A DNA stretch of 8,680 nucleotides from HRBIN12 sp035762085 (GTDB taxonomy: Bacteria > Actinomycetota > UBA4738 > HRBIN12). The stretch lies in contig DASTPT010000090.1 of assembly GCA_035762085.1 (NCBI GenBank), positions 1-8,680 of the forward strand. The letters are read 5' to 3'. The translations under genes and the position numbers were made by a program. The notes beneath the pieces are model-generated. The model ran no database searches and had not been told where the DNA came from. It saw nothing but the letters and a program-made list of their open reading frames with translations. This document shows, one piece after another, positions 1 to 6,927 of the stretch (position 1 is its first letter; each line of letters starts with the position of its first letter).

Positions 1-51
1 ACGAAGGCCGAGCTCGAAGGCGACATCGAGGCGTGGTTGGCCGAGGGCTGA
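1..51 (+). CDS. C-terminal end of an upstream gene (partial)
   Basis: The first frame reads 16 sense codons, ending EAWLAEG, and stops at TGA 49-51. Codon third positions are mostly G or C, as in the other genes here, and no other frame gives a better explanation. The fragment is acidic and probably helical. It is too short to assign to a family. It lies on the same strand as the next gene, but the 40 bases up to that gene's promoter hold no obvious hairpin-plus-T terminator, only a 10-base GC palindrome at 54-63. Confidence 0.55.
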   Translation, partial: TKAELEGDIEAWLAEG

Positions 52-90
52 GACGGCCGGCCGCGGGGAGACGAGGTGTGACCGATCTCA

Positions 91-119
91 CAGACAGAGC
101 GGAGGCGGAGCGCTAGTCT
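91..119 (+). promoter_or_regulatory. Putative sigma-70-type promoter of the 13E12-like gene
   Basis: A -35-like CAGACA at 91-96 (four of six bases match TTGACA) is followed by a 17-base spacer and a -10-like TAGTCT at 114-119 (TANNNT form). Transcription would begin near 126, inside the SOS box, leaving a short leader before ATG 144. The hexamers alone are weak. Their correct spacing and their overlap with the LexA-type operator make the call reasonable. Confidence 0.5.
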
Positions 120-135
120 CGAACAGATGTTCGAG
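118..135. promoter_or_regulatory. SOS box (LexA operator)
   Basis: CTCGAACAGATGTTCGAG is an inverted repeat with 8-base arms (118-125 and 128-135) around a two-base centre. It contains the exact CGAAC-N4-GTTCG core recognised by LexA in Bacillus and mycobacteria. It overlaps the end of the predicted -10 and the likely start of transcription, the usual place for LexA repression, and its last three bases also form the start of the Shine-Dalgarno sequence. I found no other copy of this core in the window. 13E12-family genes of Mycobacterium tuberculosis are known LexA-regulon members, so the placement fits the family. Confidence 0.85.
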
Positions 136-137
136 GT
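133..137 (+). promoter_or_regulatory. Ribosome binding site deciding start ATG 144
   Basis: GAGGT lies six bases before ATG 144, a good Shine-Dalgarno position. It supports ATG 144 over the upstream ATG at 127, which opens only a six-codon frame, and over the in-frame downstream ATG at 205, which would discard the family's N-terminus. Confidence 0.6.
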
Positions 138-143
138 CTGCGC

Positions 144-1344
144 ATGAGCGAACTCCGCTCCGCGATCGAGCTCTATCGCCGCGACGTCCTGGCCGAGTTG
201 CCGGATGCGCGGCTCGAAGAGGACTTCGCCGAGTTGCAGCGAGCCATTGAACAGATCGAGGCCGAACGGCTCCGACGCCTGGCCGAGATCGATCGGCGGC
301 GCTGTTTTCGAGCGTGACGGGCACCTGTCGGCCGCCTCGTGGCTGGATGCCCGGTTCGGTCTCGGGTGGGGCGCGGCACGTCAGGCCGTGCACCTGGCAC
401 GAACGCTTGAGCAGATGCCGGTCGTCCGCCGGTCGCTGGAGGATGGAGAGGTCCCGTTGTCGGCCGTGCGCACGCTGGCGGAGGCGAGGGAGGCGGACCC
501 CGAGGCTTTGGCCCGCTCCGAGTCGCAGCTGGTCGAAGCGGCTCGGATCCACGCGAACGGTGATCTGAGGAAGATCGTGGCCTACTGGCGGCAGGCCGCC
601 GAGGGCGATCTCGCCGCGTCGACCGACGGTGCGCTGCTGGAGCGGCGGCGTCTGCACGCCTCGCCCACGTTCGGGGGCATGGTGCGGTTGGACGGGGATC
701 TTGACCCCGAAACGGGTGAGAGCGTGCTGACGGCGCTGAGGGCCGTGCTCGATGCCGAAGCGCGCTCGGGAAAGACGGACGATCGCACACCGGCGCAGCG
801 GCGGGCCGATGCGCTGGGGGAGGTGTGCCGGCAGTGGCTGAACCGTTCCGGGAGACCCTCGATCGCGGGCGAGCGTCCGCACATCACGGTGACGGTCGGG
901 GCCGAGGTGTTGGCCGGTGCCGCCTCGTTGCCGGGTGGCCCTCGAGGCGTGAGCGAGCTCGACCACGTCGGTCCAGTGCCACCGCAAACGGCGAGGCGCT
1001 TCGCGTGCGACGCCTCGGTGATGCGGATCGTGCTTGGCCCTCGCTCCGAGCCCCTCGACGTGGGCAGACGGACCCCGGTCGTGCCGGCGATCCGTAGGGC
1101 CGTGATCGTGCGCGACCGGAGCTGCCGGTTCCCCGGGTGCGGCCGACCGCACGCCTGGTGCGACGCGCACCACGTCGTGCACTGGGCCGAGGGCGGGGCG
1201 ACCTCGATCGGCAACCTGGTGCTGCTGTGCCGGCGGCACCACCGGCTCGTGCACGAGGGCCGGTTCTCGGTGGAGATCGTGGGGGCCAGGCCGGTGTTCC
1301 GTCGGGCGGACGGATCGCTGCTCGAGGCCAGGGCGCCGCCGTAG
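144..1344 (+). CDS. 13E12-family DUF222 / HNH endonuclease-like protein, frameshifted near 300
   Basis: This is a DUF222 protein with a C-terminal HNH (beta-beta-alpha metal) domain, the 13E12 repeat family of Actinomycetota. From ATG 144 the first frame gives a helical N-terminus (MSELRSAIELYRRD...AEIDRR) and then hits TGA at 315. The body continues in the +1 frame (VFERDGHLSAASWL...), so one base near 300 must be skipped. The joined product would be about 399 residues. The HNH part shows Cys codons at 1123, 1138 and 1228, the AHH pair at 1168/1171, His 1180, Asn 1213 and HH at 1237/1240, so the nuclease signature is complete. Family members are multicopy and SOS-regulated in mycobacteria; their biological role is unclear. 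Compared with the downstream operon, the gene visibly uses more A/T-ending codons, which may mean transfer. The break could be a real mutation or a sequencing error. Confidence 0.85.
291..303 (+). other. Frameshift site in the 13E12-like gene
   Basis: Codons in the ATG 144 frame read E-I-D-R-R up to 299 and then diverge to C-F-R-A-stop. Codons starting at 301 read A-V-F-E-R-D-G-H-L, the expected continuation in DUF222 proteins. Skipping base 300 restores the family sequence. The local sequence CGGCGGCGC is a GC triplet repeat, a plausible place for replication slippage or a read error. Confidence 0.75.
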
Positions 1345-1376
1345 CCGGGAAGGCTTCGGGGCCGTCGTCGGTTGTG

Positions 1377-1814
1377 ATGGTCGACGTGCCCGCGCCCCCG
1401 AACGACCTCGACACGGATCGCCCGGCGAGCGGTCGCCCTGCCGCCGGCGTGCCCGACGACCGGAGGGATGCCCCGCGAGGGGCGCGGCCGGCGGCGCTCG
1501 CCGGGGTGCTGGGTGGGCTCATCGGCGCGACGTGCTGCGTCGGGCCGGCGGTGGGGGTCGCGCTGGGCGCGGGGACCGGGTCGTTCCTGCTCGCGATGAG
1601 CGACTACCGCTTCCAGGTGTTCGCGCTCGGCGGCCTGGTTGCGTTCGGGGTGGCGGCCGCCCTGTTCGTGCGAAGGCGTCGGGCGTGCCCGACCGGGCCC
1701 GAGCGCCGGGCGCTGCGATCGCGGTGGGTCGACGTGGCGATCCTCGCGTTCGCGGTCACGTACGTGCTTGGACGGGTGGTCGTGCCCAGGCTCATCGAGG
1801 CGCTGCCCACCTAG
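1377..1814 (+). CDS. MerT-like small membrane protein with a Cys-Cys pair
   Basis: This is a 145-residue protein with a hydrophilic, proline-rich N-terminal tail (1-37) and three predicted membrane helices, about 39-65, 79-98 and 118-138. The first helix carries G-A-T-C53-C54-V-G-P, the adjacent-cysteine motif seen in the first helix of mercuric transporter MerT. The S-D-Y-R-F segment after it and the basic loop with Cys104 between helices 2 and 3 also follow the MerT layout. MerT normally has two loop cysteines; here only one is present. MerT moves Hg(II) inward by cysteine exchange. Mercury as substrate is not shown here, since no merA, merP or merR is in the window. The start is uncertain: GTG 1374 is also in frame and no good Shine-Dalgarno is seen. 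It lies 32 bases after the 13E12-like gene and may be co-transcribed from the SOS promoter. Its TAG overlaps the stop of the convergent gene. Confidence 0.65.
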   Translation: MVDVPAPPNDLDTDRPASGRPAAGVPDDRRDAPRGARPAALAGVLGGLIGATCCVGPAVGVALGAGTGSFLLAMSDYRFQVFALGGLVAFGVAAALFVRRRRACPTGPERRALRSRWVDVAILAFAVTYVLGRVVVPRLIEALPT

Positions 1815-2608
1815 AGCGGGAACGCCGGCGAACGGTACGCGGGAGGGTCGGCGATCGACTGCCGCTTCTCGACCAGCCGATCGAGGGTGGCGCGGGCGGC
1901 GTCCGCTCCCCACCCGAAGGCGTTTCCGAGCTCGTACGGCCGCGCGACGAGCATCGTGTCGAGGTATCGGCGTGCGGCTCGCAGGCGGGCGGCGTCGGGA
2001 CTCCGACGGGTCGGGATCCGGAAGGCGCGCGCGGTGAGCTCGAGCACCGGCGTCGGCCAGCCGGCGCCCTCGTCCTCCACGCCGAAGTGCGTGGTGACGA
2101 GCGCGCGGTCCAGCTCCGCCAGCGTCCGATAGAAGGCATCCGACGCCTTCTTGCCCTCGACGTCGAGCGCCTCGCGGAGGGCGGCCGTGGGCTGCGGGCC
2201 ACTGCGCAGGAGGATCCGCGCGATGCGGTACGCGTTGGGTGAGAGCCCCGCGTCCTCGAAGTCGTCAGGGCGGCCGCGCCGCGGGTACAGGTCGGCGAGC
2301 AGCGATGGCGCGAGCAACGACGGGCGGCCGCGGACGAACCTGCCGTACCACGCGAGCCCTCGGCGCGGGAGCTCGTCCTTCCACCTCCAGACGCGATCGG
2401 CGTCGGGACCCCAGTCGCCCGCTGGGGAGAACAGCGGCCGGTCGCTCGCGACGTCGTAGAGGCTCGGCAGCACGACCCCCTTGTTCGGGAACAGCAACGC
2501 GAACCCGAGATCCTCGACGAACGCGGCGGCGCGGTCGATCCGCACGACCTTCGCCCGGTTCGCCCACCAGCGCCGCGCCCGCGCCGCCTCGAGATCGGCC
2601 TGGGTCAT
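1811..2608 (-). CDS. AlkZ/YcaQ-related winged-helix protein
   Basis: This is a 265-residue soluble protein. Residues about 30-105 contain G-F-A-L-L-F-P-N-K-G, L-P-S-L-Y, W-R-W-K-D-E-L and W-Y-G-R-F-V-R-G-R-P, which match my recollection of AlkZ-related (YcaQ/HTH_42-like) proteins. Residues about 122-180 form a winged-helix-like segment (S-P-N-A-Y-R-I-A-R-I-L, then K-K-A-S-D-A-F-Y-R-T-L). AlkZ itself is a glycosylase that unhooks DNA interstrand crosslinks. I do not see its Q-x-(D/Q) catalytic motif, and the protein is shorter than full AlkZ (about 400 residues), so glycosylase activity is doubtful. The reading frame stays open far upstream, but that part is antisense to the next gene. ATG 2608 is chosen because the family-like sequence begins just inside it and a -10-like hexamer sits nine bases before it. 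It is divergent from the cyclase-homology gene. Confidence 0.65.
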   Translation of the reverse strand: MTQADLEAARARRWWANRAKVVRIDRAAAFVEDLGFALLFPNKGVVLPSLYDVASDRPLFSPAGDWGPDADRVWRWKDELPRRGLAWYGRFVRGRPSLLAPSLLADLYPRRGRPDDFEDAGLSPNAYRIARILLRSGPQPTAALREALDVEGKKASDAFYRTLAELDRALVTTHFGVEDEGAGWPTPVLELTARAFRIPTRRSPDAARLRAARRYLDTMLVARPYELGNAFGWGADAARATLDRLVEKRQSIADPPAYRSPAFPL

Positions 2609-2617
2609 CGGTCGGGA

Positions 2618-2623
2618 AGGGTA
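2618..2623 (-). promoter_or_regulatory. -10-like hexamer for the AlkZ-related gene (near-leaderless)
   Basis: On the minus strand this reads TACCCT (TANNNT form), and nine bases separate it from ATG 2608. No Shine-Dalgarno precedes that ATG, so a leaderless or nearly leaderless transcript is the simplest reading. The hexamer lies inside the palindrome GGGTACCC (2619-2626). No convincing -35 is visible. Confidence 0.35.
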
Positions 2624-2691
2624 CCCGTCGAGCCCGTCGGCGGTCCGCGCCGCTACCGCAGCCGGCGTACGAGCGCCCGGCCCCACCCGCG

Positions 2692-2697
2692 TAGACT
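2692..2697 (+). promoter_or_regulatory. -10-like hexamer for the operon at 2705 (leaderless)
   Basis: TAGACT (TANNNT form) ends seven bases before GTG 2705. This is the spacing at which transcription would start on the start codon itself, as is common for leaderless actinobacterial genes. No Shine-Dalgarno is present upstream of the GTG. I see no good -35. Confidence 0.5.
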
Positions 2698-2704
2698 CCG
2701 CAGC

Positions 2705-5700
2705 GTGCTGGTCTGTCCCGTCTGCGGCGAGGAGAACCCGGACCGAGCGCGCTTCTGCCTCGCGTGCGGCGCGGCCCTCGAGACGGGTGAGGAGCCGACC
2801 GGCGAGGAGCGACGCCTCGTCACCGTCGTGTTCTCCGAGCTGATCGGCCCGAGCGAGACGGGCACGGACCCCGAGGAGCTGAAGCGTTCGCTCGACCCGT
2901 TCCACGCACTCGTGCGCCGGGAGGTCACGAACTACGGAGGCACGCTCGACAAGTTCATGGGCGCCACGGCGCTCGCCGTGTTCGGCGCTCCCGTCGCGCA
3001 CGAGGACGACCCCGAGCGCGCGTTGCGCGTCGCGCTGAACGTCCGCGACGCCGTGCGCCAGCTCACGGAGTCGGACGTCCCGGTCGCGATCCGCTCCGGC
3101 GTGAACACCGGCGAGGCGATCGTCGGTCGTCCGGGCGTCGGCCCGCAGATCGGCGAGGCGGTGACCGGCGACGTCGTCAACACCGCGTCCCGCCTCCTCA
3201 GCCTCGCGGCGCCGGGCGAGATCGTCGTGAGCGAGGAGACGTTCGCCGCCGCCGAGTTCGCCTTCGAGTTCGAGGAGCTCGAGGCGGTCGAGGTCAAGGG
3301 CAAGGCCGAGCCGCTGCGGCCGCGCCGTGTGCTCGCCGCCCGGAGCCGCTTCGGCGTCGACCTCCGCCCGAGGCCGAGCACGCCGTTCGTGGGCCGGCGC
3401 GAGGAGCGCGAGATGCTCGAGGCCGCGTTCCGACGCGCCGTCGTCGAGGACTCGGTGCAGCTCGTGACGATCACCGGCGAGCCCGGGATCGGCAAGACGC
3501 GGCTGGTGCAGGAGCTCGCGCGGTTCGCCGACGAGTGGCCGGCGCTCGTGCGGTGGCGCCAGGGCAGGAGCCTGCCGTACGGGGACGGCGTCGGGTACTG
3601 GGCGATCGGCGAGATCGTGAAGGCCGAGGCCGGGATCCTCGAGTCGGACGAGCCCGCCGTCGTCGCCGAGAAGCTGTCCGCGGCGGTGGGTCACCACGTG
3701 GAGCCCTCGGAGCGGGACTGGGTGCGCGCGCGGCTCGCGCCGCTCGTTGGCCTCGAGGGCGTGTCGCCAGAGGTCCCGCGCGACGAGCTGTTCACCGCGT
3801 GGCGCCGGTTCCTCGAGTCCGTAGCGCGCACCTCCGCCGTGTTCGTCTTCGAGGACCTGCAGTGGGCCGACGACGGCATGCTGACGTTCATCGAGCACCT
3901 CGTCGACTGGGCGGTCGGCCTCCCGATGCTCGTGGTCTGCGTCGCCAGACCCGAGCTGTACGAGCGTCACCCCGCCTGGGGAGGCGGGCGGCGCAACGCG
4001 ACCTCGATCGGGCTGTCGCCGCTGACCGAGCAGGAGACCTGGATGCTGCTCTCGGCGCTCCTGGAACGGGACACGCTCTCGCCGGAGGACCGCGCGGCGC
4101 TGCTCGAGCGCGCGGGCGGCAACCCCCTGTACGCGGAGGAGTTCGCCCGGATGCTCCGCGACGTGACCGTCACCCGGCCGACGGCGATGCCGCAGACGCT
4201 GCAGCTGTTGATCGCCTCGCGCCTGGACTCGCTCCTGCCCGAGGAGAAGTCGGTCCTGCACGATGCGGCGGTCGTCGGCAAGGTGTTCTGGACGGGCACG
4301 GTCGCGGCGATGTCAGGCCTCGCGGAGGAGGAGGTCGAGCGCCGGCTCGACGAGGCGGTCCGGCGCGAGTTCGTCCGTCCCGTGCGCGGGTCCACCGTCG
4401 CGGGGCAGCACGAGTACGCGTTCCTGCACGCGCTGGTGCAGGACGTCGCGTACGGGCAGATCCCGCGGGCCGCGCGGGCCGACAAGCACGTGGCCGCGGC
4501 CGCCTGGATCCGGGACGTGGCCGGCGACCGCGTCTCGGACCTGGCCGAGGTACTCGCGCACCACTACGGCGAGGCCCTCGAGCTGGCGCGCACGAGCGGG
4601 CAGGACCCGACCGAGCTCGAGGCGCTCACCGGCGACGCGCTGATGATGGCCGGCGACCGCGCGAAGCGCCTGGACCCGGCGCGCGCCCTGCCCTTCTACC
4701 GCCGGGCGCGGGAGACGCTGCCCGCGGACGACCCCGAGCGTGTCCGCGCTCTCGTCGAGGCCGCGGAGGCGGCGGAAGACCTCGCGCTGTTCGAGGAGTC
4801 CAGGCGGGACTTCGACCTGGCGATCGACGAGGCCCGGACCCGCTCCGACCCGCTCGCCCTCGGGGAAGCCCTCGCACGCCGGGCGCGCTCGGTGCAGGTC
4901 CACGGCTCGACCGCCCGCTCGATGCTCGAGGAGGCGATCGAGGTCCTCGAGACGCAGGAGCCGGGCCCGGAGCTCGCGCGCGCGTACTCGGCGATGGCCG
5001 GGCACCGGTACGTCGCCGGCGAGAACCTGGCGGCGCTCCCGTGGGCGGACAAGGCGCTCGCCCTGGCGGACGAGCTCGGGATGGAAGGGGAGGCGGTCCT
5101 CGCCCTGCAGTACCGGGGAGCGGCGCGGGCGCAGTCCGGCGATCGTGGCGGTCTGGAGGACCTCCGCGAGGCCCTCCGTCGCGGGCTCGAGCTCGGGCTG
5201 GGGACCGAGACGTCGATCGCGTACAACAACCTGGCGTACCAACTGTGGTTCTGGGAGGGGCCCGAGGCCGCGCTGCGCGTCTGGGACGAGATGGCGGCGT
5301 TCTGCCGCGTCCGCGGCTTCCAGACGATGGCGCTGTTCGCGCAGGCCGGCGCGCTCGAGTCGACGTTCGACCTGGGTGACTGGGACGAGGTGCTCCGGAC
5401 CGCGCACGAGATGCGCGCGTGGGATCTGGAGCACGGCCCCACCCGCGTGAGCGTGACGGCGCTCACGTACGAGGGATGGGTGCACCTGCGCCGCGGCGGC
5501 GTCGACGCGGCCGCCGCCACGCTCGAGGTGCTGCTCCCGCTCGCCCGTGCGATCGGCTACGCCGAGTACCTCGCGCCCCCGCTGGTGCTCGGCGCCGAGT
5601 GTCATCTCGCCACGGGCGATCGCGAGGGCGCGCTCGAGCACGTGCGCGAGTTCACCGCGGTGACCGCGGAGCAGGAGGACTACCGCTCGATGTTCCTGCC

Positions 5701-6082
5701 GGTCGTCGTCCGCATCCTGGTCGAGGCCGGCGCGCTCGAGGACGCCGAGGCGCTCGTCGCACAGGCGGCCCAGCCCGCGAGCTCGCGGCACCGGCTCGGG
5801 CTCGTCACCGCGCGGGCGCTCGTCGCGGAGGCCGGCGGTGACCTGGAGGAGGCGCTCGCGGCGTATCGAGAGGCGGCTGCCGGCTGGGGTGCGTACCGGT
5901 TCGGGCTGGAGTGCGCCCGGACCTCGATCGGCGCCGCCCGGGTCTTCCTCGCGCTCCACCGCGATCGGGATGCCGGCCCGCTGCTCGACGGCGCGATCCG
6001 GCTGCTCGGACCGATGGGCGCCACGCCGCTGCTCGAGGAGGCGGAGGCGCTGCGGGCCCGAGCGGGCGCGACGACCACATGA
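2705..6082 (+). CDS. Zinc-ribbon / degenerate class III cyclase / STAND ATPase / TPR protein
   Basis: This is a 1125-residue cytoplasmic multidomain protein starting at GTG. Residues 4-21 are a zinc ribbon (C4-x2-C7 ... C18-x2-C21). Residues about 36-212 are a class III nucleotidyl cyclase homology domain. It keeps K83, D156, N159 and R163 (D-V-V-N-T-A-S-R-L), but the two metal aspartates are Glu45 (F-S-E-L-I-G) and Ala87 (K-F-M-G-A-T), so cAMP synthesis is unlikely. Residues about 226-500 are an AAA_16/STAND ATPase with Walker A G-E-P-G-I-G-K264-T-R, Walker B V-F-V-F-E383-D384-L-Q-W-A-D and the G-G-N473-P-L-Y-A-E-E motif. The remainder, about 630-1120, is alpha-helical TPR-like repeats. There is no visible membrane segment and no C-terminal LuxR helix-turn-helix. 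Such proteins are common in Actinomycetota as signal-responsive ATPases of mostly unknown output. Its stop overlaps the next start (ATGA), so it heads a coupled operon. Confidence 0.9.
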   Translation: MLVCPVCGEENPDRARFCLACGAALETGEEPTGEERRLVTVVFSELIGPSETGTDPEELKRSLDPFHALVRREVTNYGGTLDKFMGATALAVFGAPVAHEDDPERALRVALNVRDAVRQLTESDVPVAIRSGVNTGEAIVGRPGVGPQIGEAVTGDVVNTASRLLSLAAPGEIVVSEETFAAAEFAFEFEELEAVEVKGKAEPLRPRRVLAARSRFGVDLRPRPSTPFVGRREEREMLEAAFRRAVVEDSVQLVTITGEPGIGKTRLVQELARFADEWPALVRWRQGRSLPYGDGVGYWAIGEIVKAEAGILESDEPAVVAEKLSAAVGHHVEPSERDWVRARLAPLVGLEGVSPEVPRDELFTAWRRFLESVARTSAVFVFEDLQWADDGMLTFIEHLVDWAVGLPMLVVCVARPELYERHPAWGGGRRNATSIGLSPLTEQETWMLLSALLERDTLSPEDRAALLERAGGNPLYAEEFARMLRDVTVTRPTAMPQTLQLLIASRLDSLLPEEKSVLHDAAVVGKVFWTGTVAAMSGLAEEEVERRLDEAVRREFVRPVRGSTVAGQHEYAFLHALVQDVAYGQIPRAARADKHVAAAAWIRDVAGDRVSDLAEVLAHHYGEALELARTSGQDPTELEALTGDALMMAGDRAKRLDPARALPFYRRARETLPADDPERVRALVEAAEAAEDLALFEESRRDFDLAIDEARTRSDPLALGEALARRARSVQVHGSTARSMLEEAIEVLETQEPGPELARAYSAMAGHRYVAGENLAALPWADKALALADELGMEGEAVLALQYRGAARAQSGDRGGLEDLREALRRGLELGLGTETSIAYNNLAYQLWFWEGPEAALRVWDEMAAFCRVRGFQTMALFAQAGALESTFDLGDWDEVLRTAHEMRAWDLEHGPTRVSVTALTYEGWVHLRRGGVDAAAATLEVLLPLARAIGYAEYLAPPLVLGAECHLATGDREGALEHVREFTAVTAEQEDYRSMFLPVVVRILVEAGALEDAEALVAQAAQPASSRHRLGLVTARALVAEAGGDLEEALAAYREAAAGWGAYRFGLECARTSIGAARVFLALHRDRDAGPLLDGAIRLLGPMGATPLLEEAEALRARAGATTT

Positions 6083-6927
6083 CGGCGATCCTCGGCGGCC
6101 TCGGCGCCGCCGTGTTCTGGAGCGTCTCGACGCTCGCCACGAGCCGCTCGACGAAGATCGTGTCGCCGACCACGGTGCTCGCGTGGGTGATGACGATCGG
6201 CGCGGCGCTCGTCGCGCCGTTCGCGCTCGCGACCGGCGTGCCCGACGCCCTCGGGGGCGAGGAGCTCGCGTGGCTGGTCACCTCCGGCCTCGCGAACCTC
6301 TACGGCCTGCTGCTCTCCTACAGCAGCCTGCGCATCGGCAAGGTCGGCATCGTGGCGCCGATCACGTCGGCGCAGGGAGCGGGCGCCGCCTTGATCGCGG
6401 TCATCGCCGGCGAGCACATCGCGGGGGGCTCGGGGGCGATGCTCGCGCTCATCGCGGTCGGCGTGATGGCCGCGAGCGTGTCGGGCGCCGCCCAGGAGGC
6501 GGAGGAGCGTGGCAACGGCCGGGCGGTGGTCCTCGCCTCCGGCTCCGCGCTGTTGTTCGGGTTGGGGCTCTACGCGTCCGGACGACTGGCCGGCGACCTG
6601 CCGATCGTGTGGGTCGTGTTCGTCCCCCGGCTCGTCGGCGCCCTGACGTTCGCGCTGCCGATGGCGCTGCTCGGTCGCGTGCGCATCACCCGGCGGGCGC
6701 TTCCGTTCGTGCTCGCGTCGAGCGTGTGCGAGATCGTCGGCCTCGCCTTCTTCCTGGTGGCCGCGCGCGAGGGCATCGCGGTCGCGGCGATCCTCGGCTC
6801 GCAGTTCGCCGCGCTCGCGGCCGTCGCCGCGTACTTCCTGTTCGGCGAGCGGCTGCGACGGATCCAGGTCGCCGGCGTGGTCGCGATCGTCGTCGGCGTC
6901 TCGGTCCTGACGGGGCTGCAGGCATGA
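6079..6927 (+). CDS. EamA-family (DMT superfamily) transporter
   Basis: This is a 282-residue inner-membrane protein with about ten hydrophobic helices in two homologous halves: the first EamA repeat at about 1-133, a hydrophilic linker at about 134-147, and the second repeat at about 148-280. The second half ends with the typical pattern F-G-E-R-L-x3-Q-V-A-G-x3-I-V-V-G-V. Family members export or take up small metabolites, often amino acids or amines; the substrate cannot be read from sequence. ATG 6079 overlaps the preceding stop by four bases, and there is no strong Shine-Dalgarno, so translation probably depends on termination of the upstream gene. The gene also overlaps the decarboxylase that follows, which makes an amino acid or its amine product the most plausible cargo. 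That last point is inference. Confidence 0.88.
   Translation: MTAILGGLGAAVFWSVSTLATSRSTKIVSPTTVLAWVMTIGAALVAPFALATGVPDALGGEELAWLVTSGLANLYGLLLSYSSLRIGKVGIVAPITSAQGAGAALIAVIAGEHIAGGSGAMLALIAVGVMAASVSGAAQEAEERGNGRAVVLASGSALLFGLGLYASGRLAGDLPIVWVVFVPRLVGALTFALPMALLGRVRITRRALPFVLASSVCEIVGLAFFLVAAREGIAVAAILGSQFAALAAVAAYFLFGERLRRIQVAGVVAIVVGVSVLTGLQA

Noticed and set aside
54..63. Perfect palindrome CGGCCGGCCG after the first partial gene.
   Set aside because: It has no loop and no T-run; short GC palindromes are frequent by chance in this base composition.
1137..1376. N-terminal extension of the MerT-like gene back to ATG 1137.
   Set aside because: It overlaps the HNH domain in another frame and reads as Arg/Gly/Ala-rich noise. 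The start is better placed at 1374-1377, after the HNH gene's stop.
2483..2492. GTTCGGGAAC inverted repeat considered as a second LexA-type site.
   Set aside because: The half-sites face the wrong way (GTTC...GAAC instead of GAAC...GTTC), the spacing is wrong, and it lies inside the AlkZ-related coding sequence.
2609..4261. A minus-strand frame stays open from the AlkZ-related gene to 4261, as if encoding an 816-residue protein.
   Set aside because: The upstream part is antisense to the clearly coding cyclase/ATPase gene and reads as low-complexity Arg/Glu/Leu-rich sequence, typical of the opposite strand of GC-rich genes.
4313..5959. Long minus-strand open frame of about 548 codons opposite the TPR region.
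   Set aside because: Same situation: a repetitive Arg/Glu/Leu-rich translation opposite a TPR region with clear coding character.
5838..6923. The decarboxylase frame is open upstream to 5838, suggesting an 867-residue fusion.
   Set aside because: That part is Arg-rich shadow sequence of the cyclase-homology and transporter genes. Family homology begins just after ATG 6924.
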